In this document: positions 11,192 through 22,520 of the stretch, piece after piece
Layout: every line of letters begins with the position of its first letter
How positions within the stretch are numbered: position 1 is the stretch's first letter
Assembly (NCBI GenBank): GCA_012845835.1
Contig: JABAKD010000014.1
Coordinates: 9,077,074 to 9,141,073 of the forward strand
DNA: 64,000 nucleotides
From: Undaria pinnatifida
Taxonomy: Eukaryota; Sar; Phaeophyceae; Laminariales; Alariaceae
Reading direction: 5' to 3'
Notes under the pieces: generated by a model
The model's input: only the letters and a program-made list of their open reading frames with translations
Told to the model about the DNA's origin: nothing
The model's database searches: none
Program-made: the position numbers and the translations under genes

Positions 11192-14100
11192 CTGCAAACA
11201 AACACAATCCATAGGCAGAAAGGGCAGCATACGGTGCATAAGGAGGGGGGGGTGGGGGGGGTGGGGGTGAAGGAGGCGGGGGGAGGGGGGAGGGAGGCGA
11301 GGGGAGGGGGGAGGGGCGAGTGTGTGTGAGTGTGTGGGGGGGGGGGGGGGCGAGGGAGAGCGGGGGATAGGGTGTTATCATCGTATCATGCATGGTCGTA
11401 GCCATAGGACCATACTCTCGCATCCCTACGATACCGGGACAGAGCACATCAGATTTTCACTGACCAGGCAGGTAAGGGGGGTGGGGCGGCGGTGGTGCGG
11501 GGGCGGGGGGCGAAATCCCCGTCTCGCAATAAATTAGCCTGACTACAGTTTCTACTTTGAACCTCTGCGAGTCTCGCGAAATTCGAATATTAATAATATA
11601 CTATACCAACAGGGCCCAAACAGTAACTCGCATCTACTTGAAATGCACCTACTGGAAGTATCAAACGAACCTGAATAATACACTACGCAAGGAAAACCGC
11701 ACAACGCAGGTCAAAGCCTCAAGCCAATCGACACCTTTGCTCACCACTTCGGATCTTTGCGGGCAACATGCTAGAACTTCAATCCCCGTGCGTAACGTCA
11801 CGTGAAATACCGTGGCGTAACGTAGCATGCCGTAGAGCAACACAACGTACCGCAGTCAACTAACCTACCAGTCAACAGAGTGTTTGCGAATTCTTCACTT
11901 TTTTGGGTTAGAAAAGAATATACCAATATCAATAGCATACTTAAAACGACGAACGTCATAACTCAAGGCCAACGACCCACAAAAAAAAAAAAAAATGGGG
12001 TGGAAAAAAACATATTTCTAACTTATCAATAAAAACAGTTTCGCTGATTTTTCGTGGGTTAGGCTGGCCTTGCATTGTAATGTCCGACGGTTTTCAACAC
12101 CAACATTGGATGTTCTTTTTATCCAACTCCTACCCAACCAAGCTTGGTATTATAGTTCACAAACACGGTAATCTACACCAAAGATATCGGTTGACTGCAC
12201 TCTTGCCCCTTGACGGACTTGACGAACTCCACACTAAAACTACTAAGATAAGTCCAAAGACGCCTTGACGGGTCAAAACTAGACCGTCAAGCAACTCCAC
12301 ACACCAAAACCAGTACGATAAGTCGAAAGATGACTTGGCAGGTCAACACTAGACCGTCAACCGACATATTTGATCTAAACCGTTGTTCACCACCTCGGCC
12401 CTTTGCGCGTGAAACATCTCCGGAGAACTTTCCCCGCCAAACATAACGTACCGTAACACAACGTAACGTCACATATCGTACCGCAACCAACCAACCCTCC
12501 AGCCAATCGAAACCTTTGCTCACCACTTCTGCCCTTTGCGCGCAACATCTCCGTAGAATTTCTCTGACCAACGCCGCCGTCTCTGTTGGTGTTAGCGAAA
12601 GGGTTTCAAACAAAAGAGGCGGGAGGCGGCAGCGGGGGTGGGATGAGACCACAAAGAAAACTACATGACGGGCAGGGTGACAATACGTTGGACAGATCGC
12701 GTCACACAGACGACCGGTACATACCTGCGTGACAGATCTGTATAATCTGCACAAGGTCAATCAACACCGCCGTCCGTGTTGGCGTTAGCAAAATATTGTT
12801 GAGAGAACAGGCGAGAGGGGGCAGGGGTCACAAAAAAGAGAAAAACAGAAGACGGGTAGCGGTAGGACGCAAGGGGGTCGGTTGGGGCCACCAAAACACA
12901 GAAGACAATCGAAAGGCAAGCACGCGTTGGGCAGATCAGAAAACAGTACAGACCGCACTGATCACTGGCACAGATCTGCGTGACACATCTCCAAAAGCTG
13001 TACAAGTTTGACTAACGCCGGAGTTCCTATTGGTGTTGGCGTAGGGGTTTCGGAGAAGAGGTGAGAGGGGGCAGGGGGATCGGGTGGAGCCACGAAACAA
13101 AAAACAGAAGACGGTCGGAATGCAAGCACACGACGGGCAGATCAGATAGCTGTACAGATCACACCGGTCATTGCCACAGATCTGCCTGACATATTTGCAA
13201 AAGCTGTACAAGATTGACCGACGCCGTGTTTTCTATCGGTATTGCCGAAGGGGCTTCAAAGAAGAAGCGGGAGGGGGCATGGCGGTGGTGTGGAGCTACG
13301 AAAACAAAAAACAGAAGGCGGCCTGTTTGCAAGCACACGTCGGACACATCAGATAGTAGTACAGATCACACCGGTCATTGGCACAAATCTGCGTGGCAGA
13401 TGCAAAAGCTGTACAAGCTTGACCGACGCCGGAGCTTCTATTGGTGTTGACGAAGGGTTTTCAGAGAAGAGGAAGGGGGCAGGGGGGCCAGGTGGGGCCA
13501 CGAATACAAAAACGGTTGGAATGCAAACACATGTCGACATATCAGATTACTGCACAAAGCACACCCACCATTGGCAGAGGTCTGTGTAATATATCTCCAA
13601 AAACGTTACACGTTTCACAAGCGCCGCGGCCACTGTAGGCATTGTGCCACAGGGGTTCACGCAAGAGGCGGGATGGGGCAGAGGGGTGATGTGAGAGCAC
13701 AAAAACAGAAAGCAGAAGAACAAGAACGCGATCGGGACGCTCCACACGTCGCACAGGTCAGATCCGGCAACAGATCACACACATAAGTGTCACGTATATT
13801 ATAAAAATTAAAATACACTCCAGCTGTGAGATCGAATGTTTTGTCGAAACTCATCTTTGCAAGCTGTGTGTGATACTCCGATCGCGCGTATTACGGGTTG
13901 TGTGTCCTCGTTAAGGATATAGGTCGGCGACTCACGTATATGTATCATCCGCCAAAAACCCATTGGGGGATGATCTACAAGATGTGACTAATCTGTACCG
14001 ATGCATGTTTACGCAGAATTGATAGTGTTCTACAGGTGTGGGTTAAATACTACCACGCGTGGATTCGGGACAAACTCGGGATCATGCTATAGTTAAAGGC

Positions 14101-17100
14101 GACGAAAAACATGTGCGGTTCAATCGTGATAATGTAGCTAGTTATGGCTCATAGCTCGCGGTGGTGTGCGCTGTGATTTTGCCCTCCTGCGAGACATGGG
14201 ATATATAATTCGTAGATGTCTGGCGCGGCTCGCATGGATACAGCGATCTGATTGGAGTGGGTGGCTGGGAAAACATGTCTGGTGCAATTTACACTTGTAC
14301 ACTGCTGTGTAGTGACGACGACTATCACGTACCAATCATAGCATATGACCGTGTACATGTAACCAACCTGGCACAACCGAAAGGAAGACTACCAAGACTC
14401 GAAGCCCACCTCGAAGAGAGCTACTGTAGCTCGAGCTACGGTGATCTGATCTGTCCGGGGTGTGAGTTGTTCAAGCTCACACGCACAGGCGGCTCTTGTA
14501 CGAAACCCGTCGCTGCTAACCCCTGTGCCAGTTTTACCCATCAGGTGCACACACACAACGCAATACCTGATAATCCCGCACAACAGCTATCTCAACAAAA
14601 ACAAGGACCACGATTATTGTTTTAAAAAAAACCGAGATACAGAACAAACGCTGAAAAAGCTCGACCGAGTATCACTTCAAAGTAGAATTCGTATTATTCG
14701 CCTTTCGGGGAGATACGGTAGATGTTAGTGGTACATGACTGGCGTAGCTCGCGAATGTGCGGTGTGATTTCGCTCTCCTGGGAGATGCGGAACATTTGAT
14801 TGGTAGATGGCTGGCGCAGCCCGCGAATGTGCGGTGTGATTTCGCTCTCCTGGGAGATACGGAACATTTGATTGGTAGATGGCTGGCGCAGCCAGCGAAT
14901 GTGCGGTGTGCTTTTGCTCTCCTGGGAGATACGGAATACTTGATTGGTAGATGGCTGGCGAGCCCGCGAATGTGCGGTGTGATTTCGCTCTCATGGGAGA
15001 TACGGAACATTTGATTGGTAGATGGCCGGCGCAGCCCACGTTAATACGGAGGCTTGATTGGTAAGTAGCTGGCGAAATATGCCCGGTGCAATTCAGACTC
15101 GACGAGTATCATAGTTGTGCTCGTGTCATATCATACGAGCGCCTACCTGTAACCAACCTGGCACAACCGAAGGACGAGAAGGTTGGGCCGGAGAGTAGAA
15201 GTGGTGATGAAAAAAAAGACAGCCGAACAGATAGAATGACAGACAGACAAACAAACAAACAAACTGGGTGGCGCGAGAATACATGCGCACAACCCTTTTC
15301 GCCATAGAAAAATGTCACACAGCTTGCAAAGCAGAGCACCAAGACCAGCGTATTGGTCGAACTCACTGCCGACGACGTGTTTTCACAAATCGATGTATTG
15401 AAACGAAACTGCAACCATAGCGAAGGACTTCAAGTGTCTCACCGCTTCCAAGAGGCTTTTCGAGACAGGCCAGCAGCGTGTACAGCCACACCGCGCGCGC
15501 CCTACCGACACAACAACAGCACACGAGGCAACGGGGGTGCACGCGAGGGAGAGGGGGAAAGGGGGGGGGGGGGGTCGTATACATCTCAACACGAGAAAGT
15601 GTTTTTCGCAAAAAAACGTTTTGTAGGAAGAAAAACACAAAAATGCTTCCGGTTGGGAGGGGCGAAGGGGAGAGCGGCACGTCCCAACCACCGTCACTAT
15701 CATGACCCGATTATGACCATGACCATGACCATGGCCATGACCATGACCAATAGCCACAACTACCAACAACGTCACCATCACCATCACCATCAATCACCAC
15801 CACCACCACCACCATCACCATCCTAGCCCAAATCCCAACCCTCATCCGAGACGCCACTCCAGAAGCCCGGGGATGGCTCCCACACCCCAGCAGTCGCCAC
15901 ACAAAGAATAACCCGGTAGCCGTGGCCGTCAGTTTCGCAACACCGACACCGTTAACATCCCCACCGCCATCACTGCCACCGACACCGACACCAACACCAA
16001 CACCAACACCAACACAACCCCGATCACCTCCCCCACCACCCCCCCCACCTCCCCCACCACCACCACCTCCCCCATCACCACCACCTCCCCCACCACCACC
16101 ACCTCCCCCACCATCACCACCTCCCCCACCACCACCACCACGACCATTGCTATCGTGTAGGGCAAGCGGTACTAACCTTGACAGCAGATTGTCCCGCAGC
16201 CACTCCGAGTGAAACGCCAGCACCCTTTGCGTCAGCACCTGGAAAAAAAAAAAAGAAAAAAACAGTCCGTGCGGAAACAACGAAGAAATTGAAGAAAGCA
16301 AGTGCACCTTCCCCCCATTGGGAACTCGATTATTCCCCTCGATTATTGATTCATTACTCGTTCGTTACTCATTCATTCATCCCGGATATCCGGATATACA
16401 GTATACCTTGATTACATACTTCGAAGTACGTATAGTGCAGAGGATAGCAAGGGAACAAACGGACCATGCAGCTTCGCCGTTTGCGGGACAAGATTATCCA
16501 TTCATTCATGCAGGTATAAACTCGAATACAGTATAGGGGAAAGCAAGGGAACAAACGGACCGTGCTCCTTCGCCCTTTCGGAACTAGATTATTCATCCAG
16601 GTATAAACTTGAATATAGCATAGAGCAAAGCGAGGGAACAAACGGATCGTGCTCCTTCCAGCCTTTTGATTCCAGATTTATCCGGGCACTTGATTACAGT
16701 GTAGAAGTCAAATGACAACTGCTGTAGCATCGGCCGCACGACAGCAAACGCACTGTTGGGTTAGAAGAATATCGTTTCATATCGTATCAAGTATTTTATC
16801 AAATATTACGCTCAAGATGTGTGTCTCGTACCCACCCTGGTATATTGATAGCACGCCTGTTTCATAAATATACGATCATTTTGGAAGATGGCGGTTTCAT
16901 ATCACACGAAGTATCGTATCAAATAACATGCTTACGATATGTATGCACACCCTGGTATATCGATACCATGCATATTGGTAGTGTGATACGCTATCCTAAT
17001 AAAAGGATAACTCCTCCGCGACCTCACCTGGTCAAACTGTATCGCCAGCTTCATCGTTGGGGGTGTCGCGTTGGCGTCATGAACATACCATATGATCATG

Positions 17101-19422
17101 ACATATCATCGTATATCATTTAACATTATATCAGATCGCATCATATCACATCACATCATGTCATGTCATATCATATCATACCATATCATATCATATCATA
17201 CCATATCATATCATAACATATCATATCATATCATGTCATATCATTTCATGTATCATATCATATCATATAATTTCATGTATCATATCATAGCATATGACAT
17301 CATATCATATCATACCATACCATACCATATAATATCATGTAATATCATATGACATCATGTCATACCATAGCATATCATACAATATCATACCGTATACCGG
17401 TGCATCATAATTGTATCACATAATATGGTACGATACGAGAAGATATATTGTATATGATATTATATGACCAGACATTATCATATCATATCGTATGCTAATG
17501 ACACCCTGGCATATCGACACCACACCTTCCTTGGGTACTGCTGTAAGATAACAAGGGAGACTAAACCGGTACCCTCCTACTAAAATACTACCTAATACAT
17601 CCATTAATGAGAGGTTATTAGTACATCAAAGTGTTCAGATATATATTGGTATGTCAATTGGTTACACATGATATGTAACATAATGCAATGTCATCTTGCG
17701 TTCGGTTTTGATTTACGAAGCTTACCGAAGACGGGCGATCGATTCAGTGTGCAGCTTGCAAAGACGAACATCCACCCTAACGCCGAACTCACAGCTGACG
17801 TCGTTACAACATTTTCATTAAATAACGACGCCCGTTTCGAACACTTCGGCTCTTCGGAGGATCGATCTATCCGGGTGGTGAGTTGCTTAGTTTCATCCCC
17901 TAACATGCCTGTACTCTAGATTAATGCGAAGGGGGTGTCGTTCCGTGCTTTATCACGATATGATATGACTCTAACAACGTGGAATTTCGACATTCCCCCA
18001 ACGCTTTTACAGGTGAGCTCGAATTTTGTGGTCTACCGGTGCGCTTCCCAGAATACCTGGTACACACCATGGAGGCGCCCAAAAAAAAATACGAAAACAC
18101 ACGGCAACGCGGGGTGGCGGGCGCAATCGAGCATTACGTTTCAGCACAACAATTCAAGAGTTTCAACCTGCAAAACACTCAGGGACCTGGAGATTTTCTT
18201 ATCCACCCTTTAGTTCGTGTGTTCCCCGATAGTGTGTGAGATGGGAGTTCCAACAGCTTTCGGATCAAGTGCCCCGCCCGACGCCTGATGCAGAACATCA
18301 GGGTCTCAGTCGTCGGTCTTCATTCGACCGTTACGGGAGGAGGTGGGTACACGTTTTCATAACGCCAAGAGCAGAAGAGCGATCACTTCGGAATAGTAGC
18401 GATCGACATCCACCGCATGTTCCATAATGACTCGACAGCACTGACAACCTGAGCATCAGGCCTGGGCTGGCCCTCCGCTGGCCTGCCACACACAGGTAGT
18501 ACACAGGAAGTAGAGCGTATCTACGATCGGTACGTAGACTACGCGCACGACAACGGCAGGTCGCTAGTTCTCACTCGCGTACAAACCCGATAGATCCAAC
18601 AAGCCCACTCCAAAGTGAACTCACACTATCATCACTTCGTTAACGCATACTGACTTCCACACATGTCTGTTTTGGTCCCCCTCAATGCGGGTAATCATAT
18701 ATACTTTCCGTGCGCAGAACAAGGCGGAACGTCATAGTCCTGTTGACCCTGGCACTAGCAAAGGGAGTCGCCGACCTGTATCCTTCACGAGCGCATACAC
18801 AACCCGTAACACGCGAGATCGAAGTATCACACGCAGCTTGCAAAGATGAGTAAACATATCAAAGATCCTTTTCGGAAATAATTTCTTCATTAATATATAT
18901 AGATATCGTACAGTATGATATATGTCATACCTGGTCAAACTGTATCGCCAGCTTCATCGTTGGCGGAGTCCCGTGAGGGTGCGTGCGAAGCCACTCCTTC
19001 CCGCTAGGCCTCTTCGCCGACACCCCCTCCCCTCCCCCTTCCCCCCCCCCTCCCCCCCCCGCAACCACACCCCCATCCTCCACCGCCACCGCTAGAGGAC
19101 CAGAATCCCCCGCTTGACGCGTCTCCCCCCCACTGCTAGAGCTCGTAGCGGTAGTGTCTGTTTGAGCCGTGGTAAGGGTATCCCCGCCGGCACCCGCGGG
19201 TGGTGGTGTTGGTGGTGGTGGAAGGTTAAGCGCGGTAGCGGAAGTCTCGCTCTCGTCTCCGTCCCCTTGGACGGACTCCGCCGTCTTGGAAAGTGTGGCG
19301 GTGAACCGGTCGAACCTACTCGCGTGGGTGGGGTGGACAAGAGAGGCGGGCGCCGATTGGCTGTCGTTCAGGCACACAGCAGCATTACAAGATGGAGGCG
19401 TTTCGAGTCGTACAGCCGCCAG
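11105..19422 (-). CDS. GEMIN2: Gemin2 (SIP1) homologue, split gene, incomplete model
   Basis: Gemin2 is the SMN-complex partner that clamps the Sm protein pentamer during snRNP assembly. Four exons read on the minus strand: 19422-18931 (phase 0 to 0), 16238-16177 (starts phase 0, leaves two bases), 15501-15443 (completes that codon), and 11191-11105 (C-terminus and stop). Joined motifs are PPTMKLAIQFDQ, VLTQRVLAFHSEWLRD, WLYTLLACLEKPL and LPALNVITAIAGKFFQ. They follow the order of the conserved C-terminal half of Gemin2. Exon 15501-15443 would end in phase 1 and the last exon starts in phase 0, so at least one exon (the LR-rich helix between them) is missing from my model. The N-terminal exon is also unlocated. 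Introns are full of repeats but splice sites are intact, so it may be functional. What I see: motifs and phases. What I infer: one gene. Confidence 0.8.
11237..11360. repeat. G-rich polypurine tract inside the gene's 3' intron
   Basis: Long GGGGGAGG/GGGTGGGGG runs just upstream (in the gene's direction) of the Gemin2 last exon. On the coding strand this is a C/T-rich tract before the acceptor. Confidence 0.8.
11370..11475 (+). repeat. Fragment of the long-inverted-repeat element
   Basis: Similar to 31460-31560: GCATGG(T/C)CGTAG, ACTCTCGCATCCCTAC, ACCGGGACAGAGCAC and CACTGACCAGGCAGG occur in the same order. Confidence 0.6.
11476..12560. other. Intron stretch with short repeats
   Basis: No exon found. 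A ~60-bp block (CCAATCGA(C/A)ACCTTTGCTCACCAC) occurs near 11730 and 12495, with a more decayed copy near 12375. A segment at 12040-12150 resembles the tandem units of 24.3 and 28.2-28.7 kb. Confidence 0.4.
12565..13775. repeat. ~200-bp satellite, about six units
   Basis: The marker CTGTACAAG(T/A/C)TTGAC(T/C)(A/G)ACGCCG recurs at 12998, 13207 and 13410, with diverged forms at 12746 and 13606. Spacings are about 252, 209, 203 and 196 bp. Each unit also carries GAG(A/G)GGGGGCA, an AAAACAGAAG run and GGGCAGATCAGA. Frames inside are repeat artefacts. It lies in a Gemin2 intron. Confidence 0.85.
13796..13936 (-). repeat. R1 dispersed repeat, truncated copy
   Basis: Carries CTCCAGCTGTGAGATCGA, CTCATCTTTGCAAGCTG, GATCGCGCGTATTACG and GGATATAGGTCGGCGACT, the R1 end shared with many other copies in the window. 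Confidence 0.85.
14150..15185. repeat. 70-bp minisatellite with duplicated flanks
   Basis: Between about 14720 and 15085, roughly five units of GATGGCTGGCGCAGCC, CGAATGTGCGGTGTGA and CTCCTGGGAGATACGG repeat every ~70 bp. A block with CTGTAACCAACCTGGCACAA occurs at about 14355 and again at 15150, so the flank is duplicated as well. Lies in a Gemin2 intron. Confidence 0.85.
15443..15501 (-). CDS. GEMIN2: Gemin2 exon with WLYTLLACLEKPL
   Basis: The acceptor GTGTCGGTAG precedes 15501. The first base completes the AG left by the 16177 exon and gives RARAVWLYTLLACLEKPLGS. WLYxLLACLEKPL is the most diagnostic Gemin2 motif. A good donor GCG|GTGAGA follows at 15442. Reading through it stays open to about 15363, so retention of this donor or use of another is not decided. 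Confidence 0.8.
15700..16150. repeat. CCATGA, CACCAT and CCACCA microsatellites
   Basis: ATGACC and CACCAT iterations at 15705-15822 and a CCACCA/CCCCCA array at about 15960-16145. They fill the 675-bp Gemin2 intron between 16177 and 15501 and create long proline and glycine frames that are not genes. Confidence 0.9.
16177..16238 (-). CDS. GEMIN2: Gemin2 exon VLTQRVLAFHSEWL
   Basis: 62 nt between a strong acceptor (long T-run then CCAG) and a donor AAG|GTTAGT. It starts in phase 0 after the LAIQFDQ exon and codes VLTQRVLAFHSEWLRDNLLS plus two bases. This helix follows the DQ motif in Gemin2 proteins. Confidence 0.8.
16239..17027. other. Gemin2 intron sequence with short repeats
   Basis: Tandem fragments (AACTCGAATA(C/T)AG(T/C)ATA, AGGGAACAAACGGA) occur three times at 16430-16650. 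Two blocks at about 16780-16960 share ATATCGTATCA and CACCCTGGTATAT. No exon. Confidence 0.5.
17028..17078 (-). other. Second copy of the Gemin2 LAIQFDQ exon end with its own donor
   Basis: About 35 bp identical or nearly so to 18931-18965, coding PPTMKLAIQFDQ and followed by a good donor CAG|GTGAGG, also in phase 0. Upstream sequence differs and I see no clear acceptor. It could be a partial exon duplication, an alternative exon or a pseudo-exon. Confidence 0.55.
17085..17480. repeat. CATAT/CATAC pentanucleotide array
   Basis: Long run of (ATCAT)n with variants, in the Gemin2 intron. The short frames rich in Ile, Ser and His are artefacts. Confidence 0.95.
17745..18850 (+). repeat. R1 long copy with coding-like body
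   Basis: From about 17950 to 18850 it is similar to the reverse complement of 56513-57440. Shared blocks include ACAGGTGAGCT, CCATGGAGG, the GTGTTCCCCG(A/G)TAGT segment, CCGCCCGACGCCTG and the R1 end with GTCGCCGACCTGTATCC and CAGCTTGCAAAGATGAG. Translated blocks match too (AIDIHRMFHNDS against AIDVHRMFHHDS), although stops are present. A further R1-end-like motif (CAGCTTGCAAAGACGA...CTCACAGCTGA) occurs at 17751-17802, so the body may be flanked by the motif on both sides. It sits in the Gemin2 intron, antisense to the gene. Confidence 0.7.
18931..19422 (-). CDS. GEMIN2: Gemin2 upstream exon ending in PPTMKLAIQFDQ
   Basis: 492 nt, open in one frame with phase 0 at both ends. A possible acceptor CGTTAG precedes 19422 and a strong donor CAG|GTATGA follows. 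The start shows SRFDRFTATLSKTAESVQ, then a Pro/Gly/Ser/Thr-rich low-complexity insert, then KEWLRTHPHGTPPTMKLAIQ. The end aligns in kind with the W...PP..L....DQ stretch of Gemin2. The insert makes this region longer than in animals. The acceptor choice is uncertain. Confidence 0.7.
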
Positions 19423-19669
19423 CTAACGCACGCGAGGCCGTGAAAGGGACACGACACGGGAGAGGAGCCCTACAGTGGGCTTAAACCAGTGTCAACTTTC
19501 GCCAGCGATCATTTTAGATGAACTAGGCATCTTCAACGGGGTAAAAAACGTACCAAAAATAAGCGTTTTCTCGAGCAGAGCACGCAAAATCGAGGGGGTG
19601 ACCCCGGTAGTGCAAGATGTCTCGCTCTTGTCTCCGGCTCCTTGGGACAAAAAAAGTGTGAGCTCAACA

Positions 19670-20450
19670 CGCCTTTACAATTGGAAACCCGTTTTGGGAA
19701 AAAAAGTTACTTGGATTTAGTATGGGGAACGGCTCTGGGGCTCTAAAGGGGTTAACCCGATGAGCCATCCCATGGCCTGGGTACACGCAAAACGAATCGC
19801 ACTGCAAGAAACAGGAATGGAAGTCCGACTTTTTGGGGGTGGGCTAAGAAACACCATCACTCCGAAACCATAATCTCAAAAAACACCAATACTGACGAAA
19901 AAACAAAAACGTGAGCCTAATCCGATGGGCCACCCCATCATGACCTGCCGCAGGTGCACGAACGAATCGTATTGCGAAAACAGGAATGTAACTCCGACGA
20001 AATTTCGGGGCTAAGGAGGGCCGTCAAAATCAACCAAAAATGTCATCCCAAAAAAACAACACTGACAAAAAAAAGTGAGCTTAATCCGATGGGCCATCGC
20101 ATGGCCTAGGTGCAAAAACGAATCGCATTGCGAAAAAGAAATATAATTGCAACGATTTCGGGCAAAGGAGTGCAGTCACTCGGCACCAAAAAATACTACG
20201 CCACGAACCCAAACACTGACAAAACAATGTGAGATTAATGCGATGAGCCATCCCAGGGCCTAGGTACACAAACGAATCGCGCTGCAAGAAAACAGAAACG
20301 GAATTCCGACCTCTTTTTTTTGCGTCAAGAAGCGCCGTCAGTCAGACGGGTTTTGGTGCTCTTAAAGGGGTTAATCCGATGAGCCCTCCCATGGCCCAGG
20401 TACACACAAAACGAATCGCATTGCAAAAACAGGAACGGATGGAATTCTCA
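19670..20450. repeat. R5 core followed by a ~155-bp tandem repeat
   Basis: R5 core at 19670-19755, then about five units beginning TTAATCCGATG(A/G)GCCA near 19753, 19919, 20083, 20236 and 20372. Each has CATGGCC(T/C)(A/G)GGT and AACGAATCGCA. Spacing is about 166, 164, 153 and 136 bp. Confidence 0.8.
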
Positions 20451-20589
20451 CGATTTTGGGTGAACGAGCGCCTTCAAAAATCAGAAGAAAAAAAAATATT
20501 AATGCCGAGAAGCGCCGCTACTGTACCCCCATCGAAGCACGCGTCTACCGTAAGAGAGTGGTCATTTCTTTTGTCTCTACTGTTTTTTT

Positions 20590-20665
20590 TTTCGTTTTTT
20601 TATTCATCCTCCGGCGGACAGGGGAAAAAAAAAAAGCTTAACTTCACCACACTTCTACGCATTTT
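20590..20665 (-). repeat. SINE3 3'-end fragment
   Basis: CATCCTCCGGCGGA followed by an A-run, AAGCTTAACTTCACCACACTTC and TTTTCATAC, the inverted 3' end of SINE3. Confidence 0.65.
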
Positions 20666-20752
20666 CATACATGTATCCTTTACTCTACCCGGTCCTCTAC
20701 CCAGGGCCAGCTGCTGCATGCTCTACCTCTCGCGGCGCCGCCGGCCCCTACC

Positions 20753-20849
20753 TGCTGCTGGTCTCGACGGGGGCCACGCAGTAGCTGCTCTGGGCGTCAT
20801 CGTCATTGCGCGGGTCCTTCTTCCCGAAGTCGGCACTGTTGTTCAACAT
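20753..20849 (-). CDS. Candidate exon, unidentified
   Basis: ATG at 20849 opens MLNNSADFGKKDPRNDDDAQ and runs to a donor-like CAG|GTAGGG after 20753. It lies upstream of Gemin2 on the same strand but ends in phase 1, which does not join the 19422 exon directly. Composition looks coding, but no family is recognised. Confidence 0.3.
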
Positions 20850-20869
20850 CGCCGACGATGAGGCTGAAT

Positions 20870-21835
20870 GCTGGACTTCGGATAGGGCAAGCCCTCCAGC
20901 CGATCCCAATTCTGCTTCAAGTTGAAGTAAGAACACCACCGGCGGTAATGGGGAATGGGGTTTATAAGACGCCGAGGGATGTCAGAGGGGGGGGGGGGGG
21001 CACAAAGTAACCCCTCCCGTCCATCTCAATGAGGCTTTCAGTGGAAGGGAAAAAACATCGGCGGTAATGGGTAATGGGGTTTATAGGACGCGTAGGGATG
21101 TCAGAGGTCGGCGGGGGGGGGGGGGGAAGGGGGGGGCAAGCCCTCCCGTCGACCTCAATGATGCTTCAAGGAACAAGTAGAAACCGGGGGGGGTGGAGGA
21201 AGCAGACGGAGTGAGGGTGTGTGTGCAGGGGGGGGGGGCGGGGGGTGGACAGGGCAAACCCTCCGGTCGATCCCAGTTCTGCACCAAAGAAAAAGGGAGA
21301 ATTAGCTATGAGGGAGGGAGGGGGGGAGGAGACGGCGTGTGCAAGGGGTGGAGGGGAAAAGGTGGGGTGGTGGTGGTGGCGGAGATGGTGGAGGGGAGGG
21401 TGTTGCTACTACACCTCGAGCAGGGGGAGCCCTCTGGTCGGCCCCCAAGAGCACCATTAGGGGGCCTATAGAAGGCGGAGGAGAAGGGGTGGTAAGGAGT
21501 AGGGTGGGAGGCGGGGGGGTGGTTGTGGGATGATGCTGTACGTCGAACGGGGCAAGCCCTCTCGTCGATCCCAATTATGGTCAACACAATCGGACGAAAA
21601 AGTACCGGCGACAATGGCGGGCGGGGTTTATAGGAGGTCGAGGGAGGGGGGGGGCTGTTGGGTGGGGGTCGAGGGATGGTGGGGGTCGAGGGGTGGTGGT
21701 TGTGGTTGTCTGCAGGCGGTGATGGTTGCGTGTGTGTGTGTGGGGGGGGGGGGGGGGGGGGGGGGCTCCTGCCGATCCCACGCCTGCCTCAAGTTGGAGG
21801 ACCAACCGGGTGACAAGGCGGCGCAGAGGAAAGGA
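20870..21835. repeat. G-rich tandem array
   Basis: Six or more units sharing GGGCAAGCCCTC(C/T)(C/G)GTCGA(T/C)CC(C/T)CA(A/G)TT and GGTAATGGG(G/T)AATGGGGTTTATA, joined by long G-runs. Plus-strand Gly-rich and minus-strand Pro-rich frames are artefacts. Confidence 0.85.
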
Positions 21836-22182
21836 CACATCTGAGACATGCGGATACAACATCCACGCCATTCCCCGCTTTTTATTTCTCTAACCCACCG
21901 CCCAATTGAAAAAAAACAGCCTCTACGTACTGTAGGCTTCCTTATGCATTAACCACTGTGGAACTTCAGCCGCAAAAAACATGGACGAAAAAAAAACTGG
22001 CGATTACAACATCAGCCACATGAAGCAGTCCGAGCTGTGCTTGTGCAGGAGACGTGTTCAAACTGTAACTCAGGAAGCTGTAAGGCAACAACAAGCGTGA
22101 GGCGTGACGATACTCGGATTATAGCCTCAAGCTTTTCCTACACGATTGATTAGCTCGCACCCGTCGCTTTTTGGTCTGTCTA

Positions 22183-22520
22183 CCTTTTTTTTCCCATCCC
22201 ATTTACTATCCTCACACTTCCCTCGCCCTCCCTCCCAGTAGTAACTCAGATCCGGGGTCACATACCGGGCCCTTATCCCCCCTCCCCACTACGGTACGTG
22301 CCTTCGTTTCTATCGCGAGAAAAATTCCGCATTTTATCCCCTCGTCGACTCGCGTCGACTTGTGCCTACCCACGCTGCTAGGCGCTCTCAGCAGATGATC
22401 CTTTTTTTTCTTCTCATTTTTGCAAATAATTTCAAAATCTCACCACGCACGGTGTGAATCGAGCTCAAGGACCAACGCAAGCAGTATTCGAGCGTAACCA
22501 CTAGACAACCGGGGCGACCA
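22183..22520 (-). repeat. SINE2 copy a (tRNA-derived)
   Basis: Read on the minus strand it starts GGTCGCCCCGGTTGTCTAG, continues with a diverged B-box (GAGCTCGATTCACACC), then the body TCGACGAGGGGATAAAATGC, GAAGGCACGTACCGTAGTGG, and ends near GGATAGTAAATGGGATGGG. The same body is found at 32524-32862, 59838-59990 and 60388-60690. Confidence 0.85.

Noticed and set aside
12565-15090. Regular repeats that might be read as a CRISPR array
   Set aside because: Units are 70 or 200 bp with no constant short repeat plus unique spacer pattern, there are no cas genes, and the context is eukaryotic.
15711-16307. 198-codon glycine-rich and 96-codon proline-rich frames
   Set aside because: They are translations of the CCACCA microsatellite. 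Only the short Gemin2 exon at 16177-16238 inside is supported.
20870-21871. Many 60-105-codon frames on both strands
   Set aside because: All are translations of a G-rich tandem array and overlap one another.
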